NCBI RefSeq assembly: GCF_021234875.1
Contig: NZ_JAJQVM010000026.1
Location: 1 to 64,000 of the forward strand
From: Marinibactrum halimedae
GTDB taxonomy: Bacteria > Pseudomonadota > Gammaproteobacteria > Pseudomonadales > Cellvibrionaceae
Length of the DNA stretch: 64,000 nt
Reading direction: 5' to 3'
Position 1 is the stretch's first letter. Each line of letters opens with the position of its first letter. Shown here piece by piece: positions 1-9,402 of the stretch. The notes beneath the pieces were generated by a model. It ran no database searches. It had not been told where the DNA came from and saw only the letters and a list, made by a program, of their open reading frames with translations. The translations under genes were made by a program, and so were the position numbers.

Positions 1-102
1 CGTTGGAACCACCTGAACCCATCCCGAACTCAGAAGTGAAACGACGCATCGCCGATGGTAGTGTGGGGTTTCCCCATGTGAGAGTAGGACATCGTCAAGC
101 TT
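1..102 (+). rRNA. rrf: 5S ribosomal RNA, 3' part
   Basis: The first ~102 bases match the 3' three-quarters of a gammaproteobacterial 5S rRNA: the CCGAACTCAGAAGTGAAACG loop, then GCCGATGGTAGTGTGGGG and the closing GAGAGTAGGACATCG. The 5' end lies outside the window. A strong terminator follows, so this is the last gene of an rRNA operon read rightwards. Confidence 0.96.
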
Positions 103-110
103 CTAATACT

Positions 111-144
111 AGCCCTCTGGATCTTTGGTCCAGAGGGCTTTTTA
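111..144 (+). terminator. rho-independent terminator of the rRNA operon
   Basis: An 11-bp perfect stem (AGCCCTCTGGA at 111-121 with TCCAGAGGGCT at 129-139) has a 7-base loop and a T run. It sits directly after the 5S gene. The bases from 145 to the stop of the next, oppositely oriented gene at 243 show nothing more. Confidence 0.93.
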
Positions 145-242
145 GTTTTAAATAGTAGAAAATTAAAGTAACAATAAAATACAGAGGCAAATATGGTTAT
201 TTACCTCGACTCCTTTTAGGTGGCAAGAGTCGAGGAGGGAGT

Positions 243-1979
243 TTAACTAGATAAATATCTTTTTCTTTTATTACTTTTCATTTTAGAAAGGTCTGCGAGA
301 AATAACCCGTCAATACAATCAGAAAAGTCTGGATCTATATTAAAAGCTAGGAGCTGAAACCCTCCATGTTCAAAAAGAGCTGCATATTGTTTAAATAGGA
401 TTGGCATTTTGGTATTTTTATTTGAAAAGGCGTTTTGTAACTTTTTTAGGCCACTTTCGAAATTGTCATTTTCGTATTTTTGTTGAAGAATTAATTGGGT
501 TTCTAGAGGCAATTCATACGGCATTTTTCCGGTAGCGTAATTCATGCTACCCGTATAAAAACGAGTATAGTAATAAACTAATTCATCTACCAACGACTTT
601 TCGTAATCTGCGCTGATGGACACTGGCCCGATAAGATATCGGATTTCTGGGTGATGATTTAAATAAGCCCCGATACCTTGCCATAAATAGTCTAAGCTTG
701 CCTTTCCCCAGTAATTCGGGTTGACAAAACTACGTCCAAGTTCGGCAGTGTTGGGTAAAATTTTTTTCAAGTTTTCACTGAAGTGAAAAAGAGACGTTGT
801 GTACAGCCCTCGTAGTCCAGCGTAGCTTAGAATTTTAGCGCATTTTCCAATTCGGTAAGAGCCGGCGACCTCTAACTGATCATGATTCCATAAAATAAGA
901 TGTTCATAATATTGATCGTAACCATCAATATCTCGCCTTGATCCTGTTCCCTCTCCCACTTTTCGAAAAGTTAATTCTCTAAGGCGTCCTATCTCTCTCA
1001 TAAGAACTTGGTGATTAAAGTCAGAAAGGAAAATGGAGTTGTGATCTCTGGTTTCACCTAAAAGAAAAGTGTTTTTGAGCTCGTTCTGAAGCTCTTTTCG
1101 GTCTTCTGGGTGAGCAACAGTGCGTAGTGTTTCAAAGTTATATTTTTTGTTTCTCCCCAGTTTATAAACGTGCTTTTTCAAACGCTTTATCAGAGATTTG
1201 TCGTTAAGCTCTTGACTTGCCAAAGCGTCTGAAGGGATAGGTTCTCCAATTTTAAATTCAATTAAAGCTGAGCGTTTATTGAACATTTCTCTAGCAAGCA
1301 GCATTGTTCCAAGTGGCTTGAATAACATAGAGGCACTGTAAAACAATAATGAATTCTTCGCTTTGATATGAATAGGTAAGACGGGGGCACTTGCTTTTCG
1401 AGCAAAACTTAAAAAGCCTGGTCTCCATCGTACATCTTTAACACCAATAGGACTGGCTCTAGAGACTTCTCCGGCGGGAAAAATAATGACGGCTTCTTCG
1501 TTATTAAGTGCGTTGAGTACACACTTATAGGACTTTCGTGGACTGCCGCCGGTCATGTTATCCAATGGAATCAAGAGGCTTTGGATATTCTCAAATGTCA
1601 TTAGCATGTCGTTTGCAACAATTTTAACGTCACGACGAACTTCACTGATAAGGCGGAGGATGGCTAGGCCATCAAGAGAGCCAATAGGGTGGTTAGCGAT
1701 GATAACGACTCTCCCTTGAGATGGGATATTTTGTCGGTCTCGTGCTGAAACACGATAACTGAAATTGAAATACTCAAAGACTTGATCAATAAAGTCGAGT
1801 CCATGTAAATGCCCATGAGCCTCAAGAAATCGATTGATTTCCTGTTCGTGGGTCAGTTTTCTTAAGATAGAAAGAGTGGGTCTGCGGATCAGGGGGGGTT
1901 GATGAGCAAATCCAGGAAACTTATTGGTAACAGCTTGTTCTATATCGATCATGATGGCCACACTTTTGATTGCTACCAT
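243..1979 (-). CDS. OlsF-like bifunctional ornithine lipid synthase (PlsC acyltransferase + GNAT-type N-acyltransferase)
   Basis: Residues ~80-260 form a PlsC-type lysophospholipid acyltransferase domain with NHPIGSLDG (96-104; five residues between the His and Asp) and the FPAGE box near 167-171. Residues ~300-520 match the hemolysin-like/OlsB GNAT family, which transfers a 3-hydroxyacyl group to the amino group of ornithine. A single chain with an OlsA-like N-half and OlsB-like C-half is the arrangement of OlsF, which makes phosphate-free ornithine lipids at the inner membrane. The length (578 aa) fits. Assignment rests on domain order; substrate is inferred. An ATG at residue 10 is an alternative start, as neither has a strong ribosome site. 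The gene stands alone, convergent with the rRNA operon. Confidence 0.8.
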   Translation of the reverse strand: MVAIKSVAIMIDIEQAVTNKFPGFAHQPPLIRRPTLSILRKLTHEQEINRFLEAHGHLHGLDFIDQVFEYFNFSYRVSARDRQNIPSQGRVVIIANHPIGSLDGLAILRLISEVRRDVKIVANDMLMTFENIQSLLIPLDNMTGGSPRKSYKCVLNALNNEEAVIIFPAGEVSRASPIGVKDVRWRPGFLSFARKASAPVLPIHIKAKNSLLFYSASMLFKPLGTMLLAREMFNKRSALIEFKIGEPIPSDALASQELNDKSLIKRLKKHVYKLGRNKKYNFETLRTVAHPEDRKELQNELKNTFLLGETRDHNSIFLSDFNHQVLMREIGRLRELTFRKVGEGTGSRRDIDGYDQYYEHLILWNHDQLEVAGSYRIGKCAKILSYAGLRGLYTTSLFHFSENLKKILPNTAELGRSFVNPNYWGKASLDYLWQGIGAYLNHHPEIRYLIGPVSISADYEKSLVDELVYYYTRFYTGSMNYATGKMPYELPLETQLILQQKYENDNFESGLKKLQNAFSNKNTKMPILFKQYAALFEHGGFQLLAFNIDPDFSDCIDGLFLADLSKMKSNKRKRYLSS

Positions 1980-2101
1980 CAGACTATGAGCATGTTATGA
2001 CAATTGGATGAAGTGCTTTTGTCACCTCTGTGACAATATAACAATGGTTAATAAATAAGAGATATTAACGACTCAATAAATATCCTATCGAAATAATACC
2101 T

Positions 2102-3244
2102 CTATTTTTCGATAGGTTGAATAGAGGTAAGAGTTTCTTCTAGCCTAATCATCTGATTGTCCAATAGTCTCTGACATTGTTCAACTAAGCTGTCAATTTC
2201 ACACCACTCTTTGGAATCATGACGTATATTAATTTTGTCGGATAGGTTGAATGCCAGTGCTTTGTCTAATACCAAACGAGTAGAGGCTGTTTTTTCAAGT
2301 GTGAGTCTGTGTTTGATGGCCTGTTGAAGTGCTTCTAAGCGTGGACTGGTTACAACTGCATTGATACCAAGAGCGGTTGGTGATTTTTGGGCGAGTGCAA
2401 GTATAAGTTGTCCGCAGCAAAGAGCTTGAAATGCGGCTGTTTCAAAGTCCACCTGCTTAATTTCCAGGGTGGGTAGGATGTTGTCAAAAAAGCGGAGTTG
2501 TCCATCATAAAGAGTGGCGATAGCATTCAAGCTTTTGACGAGAAATGAGAGTGTTTTCTGACACTCGTCACTATCAGGGTTTTTGGCAAGCTCTTCTAAG
2601 TGAAGACTGTATAAGGAAAGGTAGGCTACTTCTTCTGCAGGCTCATTATCGGGTTGGTTATTGGCCTCTTCATAGGGTTCAGGGAGGTTATCGTCTTGGG
2701 CATAAGTTGGTGACGTCGCGATGGATGAGCGTAATGGTCTAACGTTTGCTGAAATAAAATACAGTAAAATGAGTGCGCCCAGAATGGCAAACCCGGAAAT
2801 CCAATGAGAAATAACAGTAATATTATTGTCATTACCGTGAGTTGTGACAGTAACATACCCAGCAATATTATTATTTTGAGTGATGGGAAGACTGTGATGT
2901 ACAGAGTTTTTCGAAGGTGGAGTATTGATGCTTTCAGCCAGAAGCCGGTTTTCGACATCGTGTACTGTCAGACTGCTAATGTTGGTTGCTTTCGAAATTT
3001 GTGAGGTGGCAACTTGGAGACTAATTAAGTCGTTGGCAAATAGGGGTTCTGTTGAATAAAGGGCTGCCAAGCGAGCAATGGATTCTCCGTAATGCTTGTG
3101 TTGTATAGCCTCTTGATGGGTAAAGATAAATCGAAAAATCATAGTGGCAGAGGCAATGCCTACTAATAACGTCATCAACACACACGTGAGTGCAAATTTG
3201 AGTTGGTGACGACTGTAGGTTGTGGAATCAACGTGGGTATTCAT
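2102..3244 (-). CDS. Smp/YtjB (AhpA)-family inner-membrane protein
   Basis: 380 aa from the ATG at 3244; a GTG six codons upstream is also open. An N-terminal membrane segment (~19-45) is followed by a ~100-residue outside domain, a second membrane segment (~150-170, ISGFAILGALILLYF) and a cytoplasmic helical tail of ~200 residues. This layout and the divergent position next to serB match Smp/YtjB of enterics and the equivalent gene beside serB in Pseudomonas. The function of the family is not settled. Here it shares a ~110-bp divergent promoter region with serB. Confidence 0.75.
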   Translation of the reverse strand: MNTHVDSTTYSRHQLKFALTCVLMTLLVGIASATMIFRFIFTHQEAIQHKHYGESIARLAALYSTEPLFANDLISLQVATSQISKATNISSLTVHDVENRLLAESINTPPSKNSVHHSLPITQNNNIAGYVTVTTHGNDNNITVISHWISGFAILGALILLYFISANVRPLRSSIATSPTYAQDDNLPEPYEEANNQPDNEPAEEVAYLSLYSLHLEELAKNPDSDECQKTLSFLVKSLNAIATLYDGQLRFFDNILPTLEIKQVDFETAAFQALCCGQLILALAQKSPTALGINAVVTSPRLEALQQAIKHRLTLEKTASTRLVLDKALAFNLSDKINIRHDSKEWCEIDSLVEQCQRLLDNQMIRLEETLTSIQPIEK

Positions 3245-3353
3245 AACATCTCTATCTAACACATAGGCCCACAGTTTAGCTCAAAAAAACCCGTACTTTA
3301 TACTACTATGGCAAGTTGTTTCTGGCTCTGGGATAAACTTAAATTAAACGAAG

Positions 3354-4562
3354 ATGTGTGCGCTTGTGAAAACAACTTTTTTATTTCGGTGCTATGGGCA
3401 CCTTAAAAACCAGAATGTAACCGATATTCTTACCTCTCTATCGGGTTTGCTCGTCAGTGGCGAAGGGCATATTCTCGATATCAAGCAGTCGATAACTCAT
3501 GATTTTCTGACGGTATCTATTTTGTTTACCAGTATGAATAAGTCCAATGGTTTGGGCGTGAAGCTCGAGACTATGGCACAGTCTTTATCGATGAAATCTG
3601 ACTTGGAGCAAGTGGCTGAAGAGGCATTGGACAACATACACGGTGATGGAAGCGCCCGTTATGTTGTCACAGTGTTATCTCGTTATGTTTCAATGGAGCA
3701 CCTGCATCAAGTATTGGTGTTGTCTCAAGAACGTCATTTAAAAGTCGATAGTATTCGACAGCTAGCGACCTTGCCCGATGCACAACAGGCAGTTCAAAAA
3801 CGTTCTGCTATAGAAATTGTGTTGATTGGAAAAGGTAATGTAGAGTCGTTACACCGTGATTTTCTCAGTCTATCTTCTGAGCTTAATATCGATATCGCAT
3901 TTCAATTGGAGACACCTTTTCGGCGGGCACATAGGTTGGTGTGTTTTGATATGGACTCAACGTTAATTGCCACAGAAGTTATCGATGAGCTTGCCGCTGC
4001 TGCCGGAGTGGGCGAACAAGTGGCAGAAATTACCGAATCTGCAATGCGAGGTGAAATTGATTTTACGGAGAGCTTTCATAAGCGGATGGGGCTTTTAAAG
4101 GGGCTTGACGAATCCGTGCTTGAATCGATTGCTGAGCAATTACCCATTATGGAAGGGGCAGAGCGCCTCTTTACTGCACTGAATGCACTGGGCTATAAAA
4201 CCGCGATATTGTCTGGTGGTTTTATGTATTTTGCACAGCACCTACAAAAGAAACTGGGCATTGATTACATTCACGCTAATGAATTAGAAGTCGTTGAAGG
4301 TAAAGTGACTGGTCGAGTGACTGGTCGAGTTGTTGATGGCCAACGCAAAGCAGAGCTTCTAGAGCGCATTGCTCAAGATCATGGTATCCCTCTTTCGCAA
4401 GTAGTGGCAGTTGGAGACGGTGCAAATGATTTACCGATGCTCTCAAAAGCCGGATTAGGAGTGGCCTTCCGCGCGAAGCCTCTTGTGCGTGAAAAAGCAA
4501 AGTACACGCTCTCAACACTAGGGTTGGATGGGTTGTTGTATATGTTGGGAATCGAGGATTGA
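3354..4562 (+). CDS. serB: phosphoserine phosphatase
   Basis: This enzyme hydrolyses O-phosphoserine to serine, the last step of serine biosynthesis, in the cytoplasm. Residues 1-~190 hold two ACT-like regulatory modules. The HAD domain carries motif I FDMDSTLIA (~198-206, Asp nucleophile and Asp acid/base), motif II LSGGF, the Lys of RKAELL and motif IV VGDGANDLPML. The length (402 aa) matches the long Pseudomonas-type SerB rather than the shorter E. coli form. A perfect 12-bp tandem repeat (GTGACTGGTCGA, from ~4304) codes for VTGRVTGR but the segment has the normal family length. Convergent with fimX. Confidence 0.96.
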   Translation: MCALVKTTFLFRCYGHLKNQNVTDILTSLSGLLVSGEGHILDIKQSITHDFLTVSILFTSMNKSNGLGVKLETMAQSLSMKSDLEQVAEEALDNIHGDGSARYVVTVLSRYVSMEHLHQVLVLSQERHLKVDSIRQLATLPDAQQAVQKRSAIEIVLIGKGNVESLHRDFLSLSSELNIDIAFQLETPFRRAHRLVCFDMDSTLIATEVIDELAAAAGVGEQVAEITESAMRGEIDFTESFHKRMGLLKGLDESVLESIAEQLPIMEGAERLFTALNALGYKTAILSGGFMYFAQHLQKKLGIDYIHANELEVVEGKVTGRVTGRVVDGQRKAELLERIAQDHGIPLSQVVAVGDGANDLPMLSKAGLGVAFRAKPLVREKAKYTLSTLGLDGLLYMLGIED

Positions 4563-4585
4563 TGAAAGAAGGTGAGAACTTGATA

Positions 4586-4613
4586 TCCACAAGCCAATGT
4601 GCAGGCTTGTGGA
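4586..4613. terminator. hairpin between convergent serB and fimX
   Basis: A perfect 10-bp stem (TCCACAAGCC at 4586-4595 with GGCTTGTGGA at 4604-4613) and 8-base loop lie in the 74-bp gap between two convergent genes. There is no clear T run on either side. It probably blocks readthrough both ways, but it is not a textbook intrinsic terminator. Confidence 0.5.
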
Positions 4614-4636
4614 CAATGAGTATTTTATAGAGTGCT

Positions 4637-6766
4637 TTATCCGTCTGAATTGAAATCGTAGTCCATCTGTGAATGAGGTTCTTGTAAATAATGTCCTTGA
4701 ATATAATGAACACCCGCTTGCCATAGTTTGGATAGTTCAGTGGCATTTTCTACGAATGGGACTATCGTAATCTTTTTCAGTTCATGCAGTTGCTTAACCA
4801 ATGATGTTAGCCCAGTAGACTCTGTATTTTCTTGCAATTCACGAGTATACGACCCATCTACCTTGACGTAGTCAAATGGCACATGTTTTAGATTATTCAT
4901 GGGGTTGAGTGTGCAGCCAAAATTGGTAACGGAAACCACTCCACCGTTATTTTGTATCGACTTGACAAAGTGCTTAGCATGATTGATGTGTGAGCTAACG
5001 TGAGATTCTTGGATTTGGAAAATGACGGCATCAGGAGGTAAGTCTGCCGCTTTTAATGCTACCTTTAGCCATCCAGGCAAAGTGTCATCCAACAGTGCTT
5101 GCTCGCTGAGGTTGATGATAAGTTTGGTTTGATTGCCCTTTTCTCGATGGTCAGATAGCACTTTTACCGATTCCAATACCACCCAGCGATCTACTTTATT
5201 GATCATTTCCATCTCGCGCGCAACATCAAGAAAGTCAGAGGGAGAGATTTCTTGTCCATTTTTGTCCACCATTCGCAGCAGTACTTCGTACTTTTCTTCT
5301 TCAGACCCGCGAAGGCTGATAATGGGTTGGAACAATAAGCGAAAACGATCTTCGTTTAATGCAGTTTTAAGTTTGAGAGCCATGGATTTGTCGTGGTCGT
5401 CATTGGACTCTTCGGGCTCGTAAAGCTTCACTCCACCGGTATTGTCACTGTCCCCTTCGCGCAGCAGCTTTTGTGCTTTGCGTGCATACTCTACTACTTG
5501 GTCAACTTTTGTAGTGGCTTCTGTAATTAGCCCTATGCCGATTTGGAAACGCAGTTGTACCGTTTTGCCTTTGACTTCAATAACTGAGTCATTGATAAAT
5601 TGATTTAATGCTTCACCTCGCTCTAAGGCACTGTTGGCGTTGCAGTTGATCATGACCAGTGCAAGAGTGCTGTCATTAAAGCGGGCTAGAAGTTCTGACT
5701 TGTCTGAAAACTCATGAATTCTGTTGGCCAATTCTTTTATGGCCAGTTCGCTGTGTCGGATACCGAGCGTATCGACAATGCGATTGTCAAAATCTGCAAT
5801 GCTCATCAATAGCAGTGCATGAGTATTATCTTTACTGGTGGCGTTATCCAGTGCCTTTTCCAAGCTTTCAAGGAGACTATTGCGATTGGCTAAGCCTGTG
5901 GTGGTGTCTTTGGTTCGGAAGTGTTCTAGGTGTTGACGAAGTTTTGTATCTTTTAACCCATCTACGGCAGTATTGGAGGTCAGTGCATTTTGTACTCCAC
6001 CTTCGGTGACGAGCATTTGAATGCAAGGTTCCTCTTCGTACATCGCAAGAGAAATTTGAGTAGTGATGGAGACCGGGTCATTACTTTCGGTAATCGCAGA
6101 AAATTGCAAAGGCGCGGTTTCTGCACTGTCTTTTTGCAGGCTGAATTTCTTAAAAAAAGCTTTTATGTTTTCTTGATCGTCATCCGACACCATGTCGATG
6201 ATGGGCATACACTCTACATCGTCTCTTTCTGTATACCCCATGCGCTCGGCAAACGACTGATTGGCATAGAGGAACATGCCGTCTTGTACGTAGGCGATGG
6301 CGTCGCGAGAATTATCCAAAAGTCGTTGTGCTCGACGCTCGGCCTCTAACATTTTTCGATCAGCCAGCCGACGGGTTTGCCGGTGCTCTCGATTGGCTAA
6401 TTCTCTTTGGATTACCAATAAGAGGTGTTGGTCTTGATCCAATTCCACCACTTCGGTAGCTCCCGCTTTTAACCCTTTTACGACAGATTGAGACCCCTCT
6501 TCTTCTGTCATGGAGATGACCGGGACATCTTTATTTAAGCGTTTGATGGTACGGATGGCGGACACAATTGGAAGGTTGTTGGTGCTTTCGTGGCCGATCA
6601 ATAAATCCCAAGATTGTTCTTGTAAGAGTTTAGATAGGGCTTCTTCACTTTCAACGTGTTGGGCGCGGTTAGGGACACCGGCATTACGTAGCATGCTCAG
6701 TAGGCGTTCCACTTCGCTTCGTGAATCGTTAACAATCAACAGACGAATGGTTTCGTTAGGGCTCAT
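4637..6766 (-). CDS. fimX: FimX-like REC-PAS-GGDEF-EAL c-di-GMP effector
   Basis: 709 aa with the FimX domain order: receiver-like domain (~8-125), PAS (~140-260), GGDEF (~290-435) and EAL (~460-695). Both catalytic signatures are degenerate. The GGDEF position reads FNDSTL near residue 363, and EAL reads EVL (YEVLLRM, ~493), as in Pseudomonas FimX. That predicts a c-di-GMP-binding receptor rather than an active cyclase or phosphodiesterase. FimX in Pseudomonas acts at the pole to promote type IV pilus assembly and twitching. The gene lies next to serB, as in Pseudomonas, and a PilZ-like gene lies upstream. Identification by domain order, degenerate motifs and neighbours together is strong; pilus control here is inferred. 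Confidence 0.88.
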   Translation of the reverse strand: MSPNETIRLLIVNDSRSEVERLLSMLRNAGVPNRAQHVESEEALSKLLQEQSWDLLIGHESTNNLPIVSAIRTIKRLNKDVPVISMTEEEGSQSVVKGLKAGATEVVELDQDQHLLLVIQRELANREHRQTRRLADRKMLEAERRAQRLLDNSRDAIAYVQDGMFLYANQSFAERMGYTERDDVECMPIIDMVSDDDQENIKAFFKKFSLQKDSAETAPLQFSAITESNDPVSITTQISLAMYEEEPCIQMLVTEGGVQNALTSNTAVDGLKDTKLRQHLEHFRTKDTTTGLANRNSLLESLEKALDNATSKDNTHALLLMSIADFDNRIVDTLGIRHSELAIKELANRIHEFSDKSELLARFNDSTLALVMINCNANSALERGEALNQFINDSVIEVKGKTVQLRFQIGIGLITEATTKVDQVVEYARKAQKLLREGDSDNTGGVKLYEPEESNDDHDKSMALKLKTALNEDRFRLLFQPIISLRGSEEEKYEVLLRMVDKNGQEISPSDFLDVAREMEMINKVDRWVVLESVKVLSDHREKGNQTKLIINLSEQALLDDTLPGWLKVALKAADLPPDAVIFQIQESHVSSHINHAKHFVKSIQNNGGVVSVTNFGCTLNPMNNLKHVPFDYVKVDGSYTRELQENTESTGLTSLVKQLHELKKITIVPFVENATELSKLWQAGVHYIQGHYLQEPHSQMDYDFNSDG

Positions 6767-7401
6767 TTAAGACAGCTTAATATTTTAATTGTCGAGGGCT
6801 TAGTGACAGAACTCACCGAAGGTAGTCAGTCGGTTGCTCTGGTCTCGTAGACGTGATTGCTTACCCAATGAGGGCTTTACATCCATCGTCTTATTTGTTT
6901 TTGCTTATTGCTACAGTGTTTAGTCTAAAGTTGTTAGTGCAACTTAGTTAGAACCTATTTGTCAGGCTCAATGTGTCGGAACAATGTTATCGGTTACAAA
7001 GACGATCGTTATTTAACATTGTACTGGCGATCACTCATTGTAAACACCCTACCTTTTGAGCTTCTTTCCTTTATCAGTAATGATGTTAGCGTCGAGAATA
7101 GGTATCTTATAACCTGATGCCTGTTTTATGAATTTTTTTTATAGGAATGTCTTATATATAAGAATTTCTTATCCGAAAATTTTCATTTGGCTAATCACAT
7201 TTTGCCTTGTCGTTATATTCTCTTCACTTTTAAACGTTGTGCGCCACTTCGACTTCCATTTGCAGATGTCGTTTCGCTGTGTAATTGATGCAAAGTGTAA
7301 CCGAACACATTTGTTCACCGAAGTCGGCCCTTGTTTTTATATTGTGAATTGTGTCACATTGATTTGTGATAAATGGTAAAAATTTCAAGATTAATTGCAG
7401 T
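6767..7401. other. intergenic region upstream of fimX, no gene seen
   Basis: About 635 bases separate the 3' end of the PilZ-like gene from the start of fimX. It should carry the fimX promoter, but I could not pick one out with confidence. An open frame at 7128-7379 (83 codons, plus strand) has no ribosome site and no recognisable family, so I do not call it. Confidence 0.6.
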
Positions 7402-9054
7402 TTAGTTCAGCTTTTTTACATGAAACTGTGAAAAAGAGCCTGTTGAAAACAGTGTATGCCCCAATTGCAACTGTTGAGTATCTCCGCGAGCACGTAGGGT
7501 AATGGTGCTTTGTTCTTGGAAGGGCATGGTCGCGGTCAGAAAGCTAGGCCGTGCGCCGGGTGTGGGTTCTGTGATCATAATGGCACGCATGAAATCGGTT
7601 TCGCCGCCGTGAGGGCTGACGGTGGATGCACCATAAGCTTCAATGGTATTACCTAAAAGCTCAAACCCGAGATCCAGAGAGGCGTTGACACGATGTTTTA
7701 TCCAGCGAATAACGCCAATACGCCACATACGCTTACCTACTTCCCGAATGGCCATTAATTCGCCTGATCGTAAATGATGGGGCACCTTGTCATGCCATGT
7801 AATGCAATAACCGTTAGCACTGCTATTGTTGGATTTCACGGTGTAGATATTATGTAATTTCTTGTCATCATTCGAATCAGGAGAATGTGCTTCCCAGTTA
7901 GTCTCAAAATGCGGGTTTTGCATGATATTGGACTCACCGTACAGAAAGCTGTCGAATTTTTTCCCTTTAATCAATTGATTATGAATGTGGGTGAGCCCAA
8001 CGCAAACTTCAAAGGTTTGAGAGTCCAAAGCCCTGTTGGCTTGTCGTTGCTGTTTGTGACCCCAGTGTGAGCGCAGATGATCTCGTAGGCTTTTCGAGAA
8101 GCCATGGGGGATATGAATAATATCCCCTTGTCCAAATTGTTCTTGTTTACTGAAAGCTCCAAGTAAATCATCAAAGTTAATAGAAAGCCCGGTTTCTAAT
8201 AACCGCTTATGCGAAAAGTTGGCGGTGTAATCTGGGCCCCTGTCACTGTGGGTGTCTGTGCTGAATAGGCAAGGGGATTTTTGGTCAAAGGGAGGCGTGT
8301 GTATCAAGGCCGCCCAGTGCTCAAGTGCTTCAAATAGCACATTCATTTCGGTTAAGCGCAACTGGTAGGGGGAGGCGCAGGCGAGACTGATGCTGCGTAT
8401 ATAAAGAGTCTGACAACTGCTGGCAGTCTTACTGATGGGGTCTTTGATGGTATTCGAGTCCAGCTCCCATAGGTGGGAGGCTAGATATAATGTGTGGATA
8501 TGCAACCAAATATCGTCTGGTACAGGAGAGTAAAGCTGATAATTCCTTAGCAAGAGCAAGCCATAGCCATTGAGGGCTCGGTGCAAGCAAAGATTCAGTG
8601 CTGAGGCGTTGGGCTTGCGCTCCAAGCTCAAATCCAAGGCAGCTCTGGAATACGCCATACTCAAGTGCTTTTGCAAAGCTTGGGAAATAATGACCGATTT
8701 AAGTTCGGCCTCAGTCAATGAAAGTGGGTGTTGAATCAGTGCGCGAGTTAATGTGTGTATACTATTTTGAACTAATGGACGCAGATACTCTAATATCTCT
8801 AGGCGTGTTTGAGCAGGCATGATGACGCGGCTTAATTCGGGTAGCGTTTGGTAAAAAAGTGCGCCGATGCGTTGTGCTTGTGTTGCGGGTAGATGTTTTG
8901 CCCATTGTTCGACTTTACTGAGTTTATTGCCTGCACAGAAGCTTAATTTGGCTGTATTGCACTCTGGCAATTGAAGTCGTTGCAGAGGATTATTTGTAGA
9001 AGCATCCAGATTGGAGGCTTGATGACCAAGTTTGTTACGAAACTTATCCAGCAT
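7402..9054 (-). CDS. conserved protein with C-terminal PilZ-like domain, fimX neighbour
   Basis: 550 aa with no signal peptide or membrane segment. The N-terminal ~400 residues are mostly helical and unassigned. Residues ~430-515 (GELMAIRE, then WRIGVIRWIKH and LGFELLG) have the strand pattern of a PilZ-type c-di-GMP-binding barrel, although the RxxxR part of the classical motif is not obvious. The gene lies between epmB and fimX, where Pseudomonas also carries a conserved protein of similar size. A role in the FimX/c-di-GMP branch is inferred from position. The ATG start has a moderate AGGTT-type upstream region. Function not established. Confidence 0.6.
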   Translation of the reverse strand: MLDKFRNKLGHQASNLDASTNNPLQRLQLPECNTAKLSFCAGNKLSKVEQWAKHLPATQAQRIGALFYQTLPELSRVIMPAQTRLEILEYLRPLVQNSIHTLTRALIQHPLSLTEAELKSVIISQALQKHLSMAYSRAALDLSLERKPNASALNLCLHRALNGYGLLLLRNYQLYSPVPDDIWLHIHTLYLASHLWELDSNTIKDPISKTASSCQTLYIRSISLACASPYQLRLTEMNVLFEALEHWAALIHTPPFDQKSPCLFSTDTHSDRGPDYTANFSHKRLLETGLSINFDDLLGAFSKQEQFGQGDIIHIPHGFSKSLRDHLRSHWGHKQQRQANRALDSQTFEVCVGLTHIHNQLIKGKKFDSFLYGESNIMQNPHFETNWEAHSPDSNDDKKLHNIYTVKSNNSSANGYCITWHDKVPHHLRSGELMAIREVGKRMWRIGVIRWIKHRVNASLDLGFELLGNTIEAYGASTVSPHGGETDFMRAIMITEPTPGARPSFLTATMPFQEQSTITLRARGDTQQLQLGHTLFSTGSFSQFHVKKLN

Positions 9055-9402
9055 GAAGGTTCACTCATATTTCGAAGGGTGCCTATTCGCACCTCAAATT
9101 TCCATGTAAATGGCTTTAACTAGCCGATCCATACGTTCACTTATATCGTTACTACTACAATCTGTACTACTACAAACTCGGTATCGTTGATACTTGCAGT
9201 CCTGTTTTTGCGTACTAATTTGCGTACTAATTTACGTACTAAAAATTTTAACATTGGTTATTGAAGTTGGCGCTTAAATTTCCTTTATTTAAAAATGAAG
9301 CCTTTCATTCCATGCTCTCATTTGATAGATACTCTCGTCTAATAATAGGTGCTAATGCACTGTTTGGCTGATTATTAGTGATACCTTGTGTTAGCCGCAT
9401 TT
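9055..9402. other. intergenic region with short direct repeats
   Basis: 348 bases between two minus-strand genes. It holds a ~15-bp direct repeat (ACTACTACAA twice, ~9151-9176) and a 12-bp tandem repeat described separately. No gene, tRNA or terminator seen. Confidence 0.6.
9211..9246. repeat. 12-bp tandem repeat, three copies
   Basis: Units CGTACTAATTTG, CGTACTAATTTA and CGTACTAAAAAT follow each other at 9211, 9223 and 9235, upstream of the PilZ-like gene. They look like slippage products, but CGTACTAA spaced at 12 bp could also be a binding-site array. Confidence 0.75.

Noticed and set aside
4276-4746. 156-codon minus-strand open frame across the serB end
   Set aside because: It lies over serB and the fimX 3' end, both strongly supported.
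7128-7379. 83-codon open frame upstream of fimX
   Set aside because: No ribosome site, no similarity, composition like the surrounding noncoding DNA.
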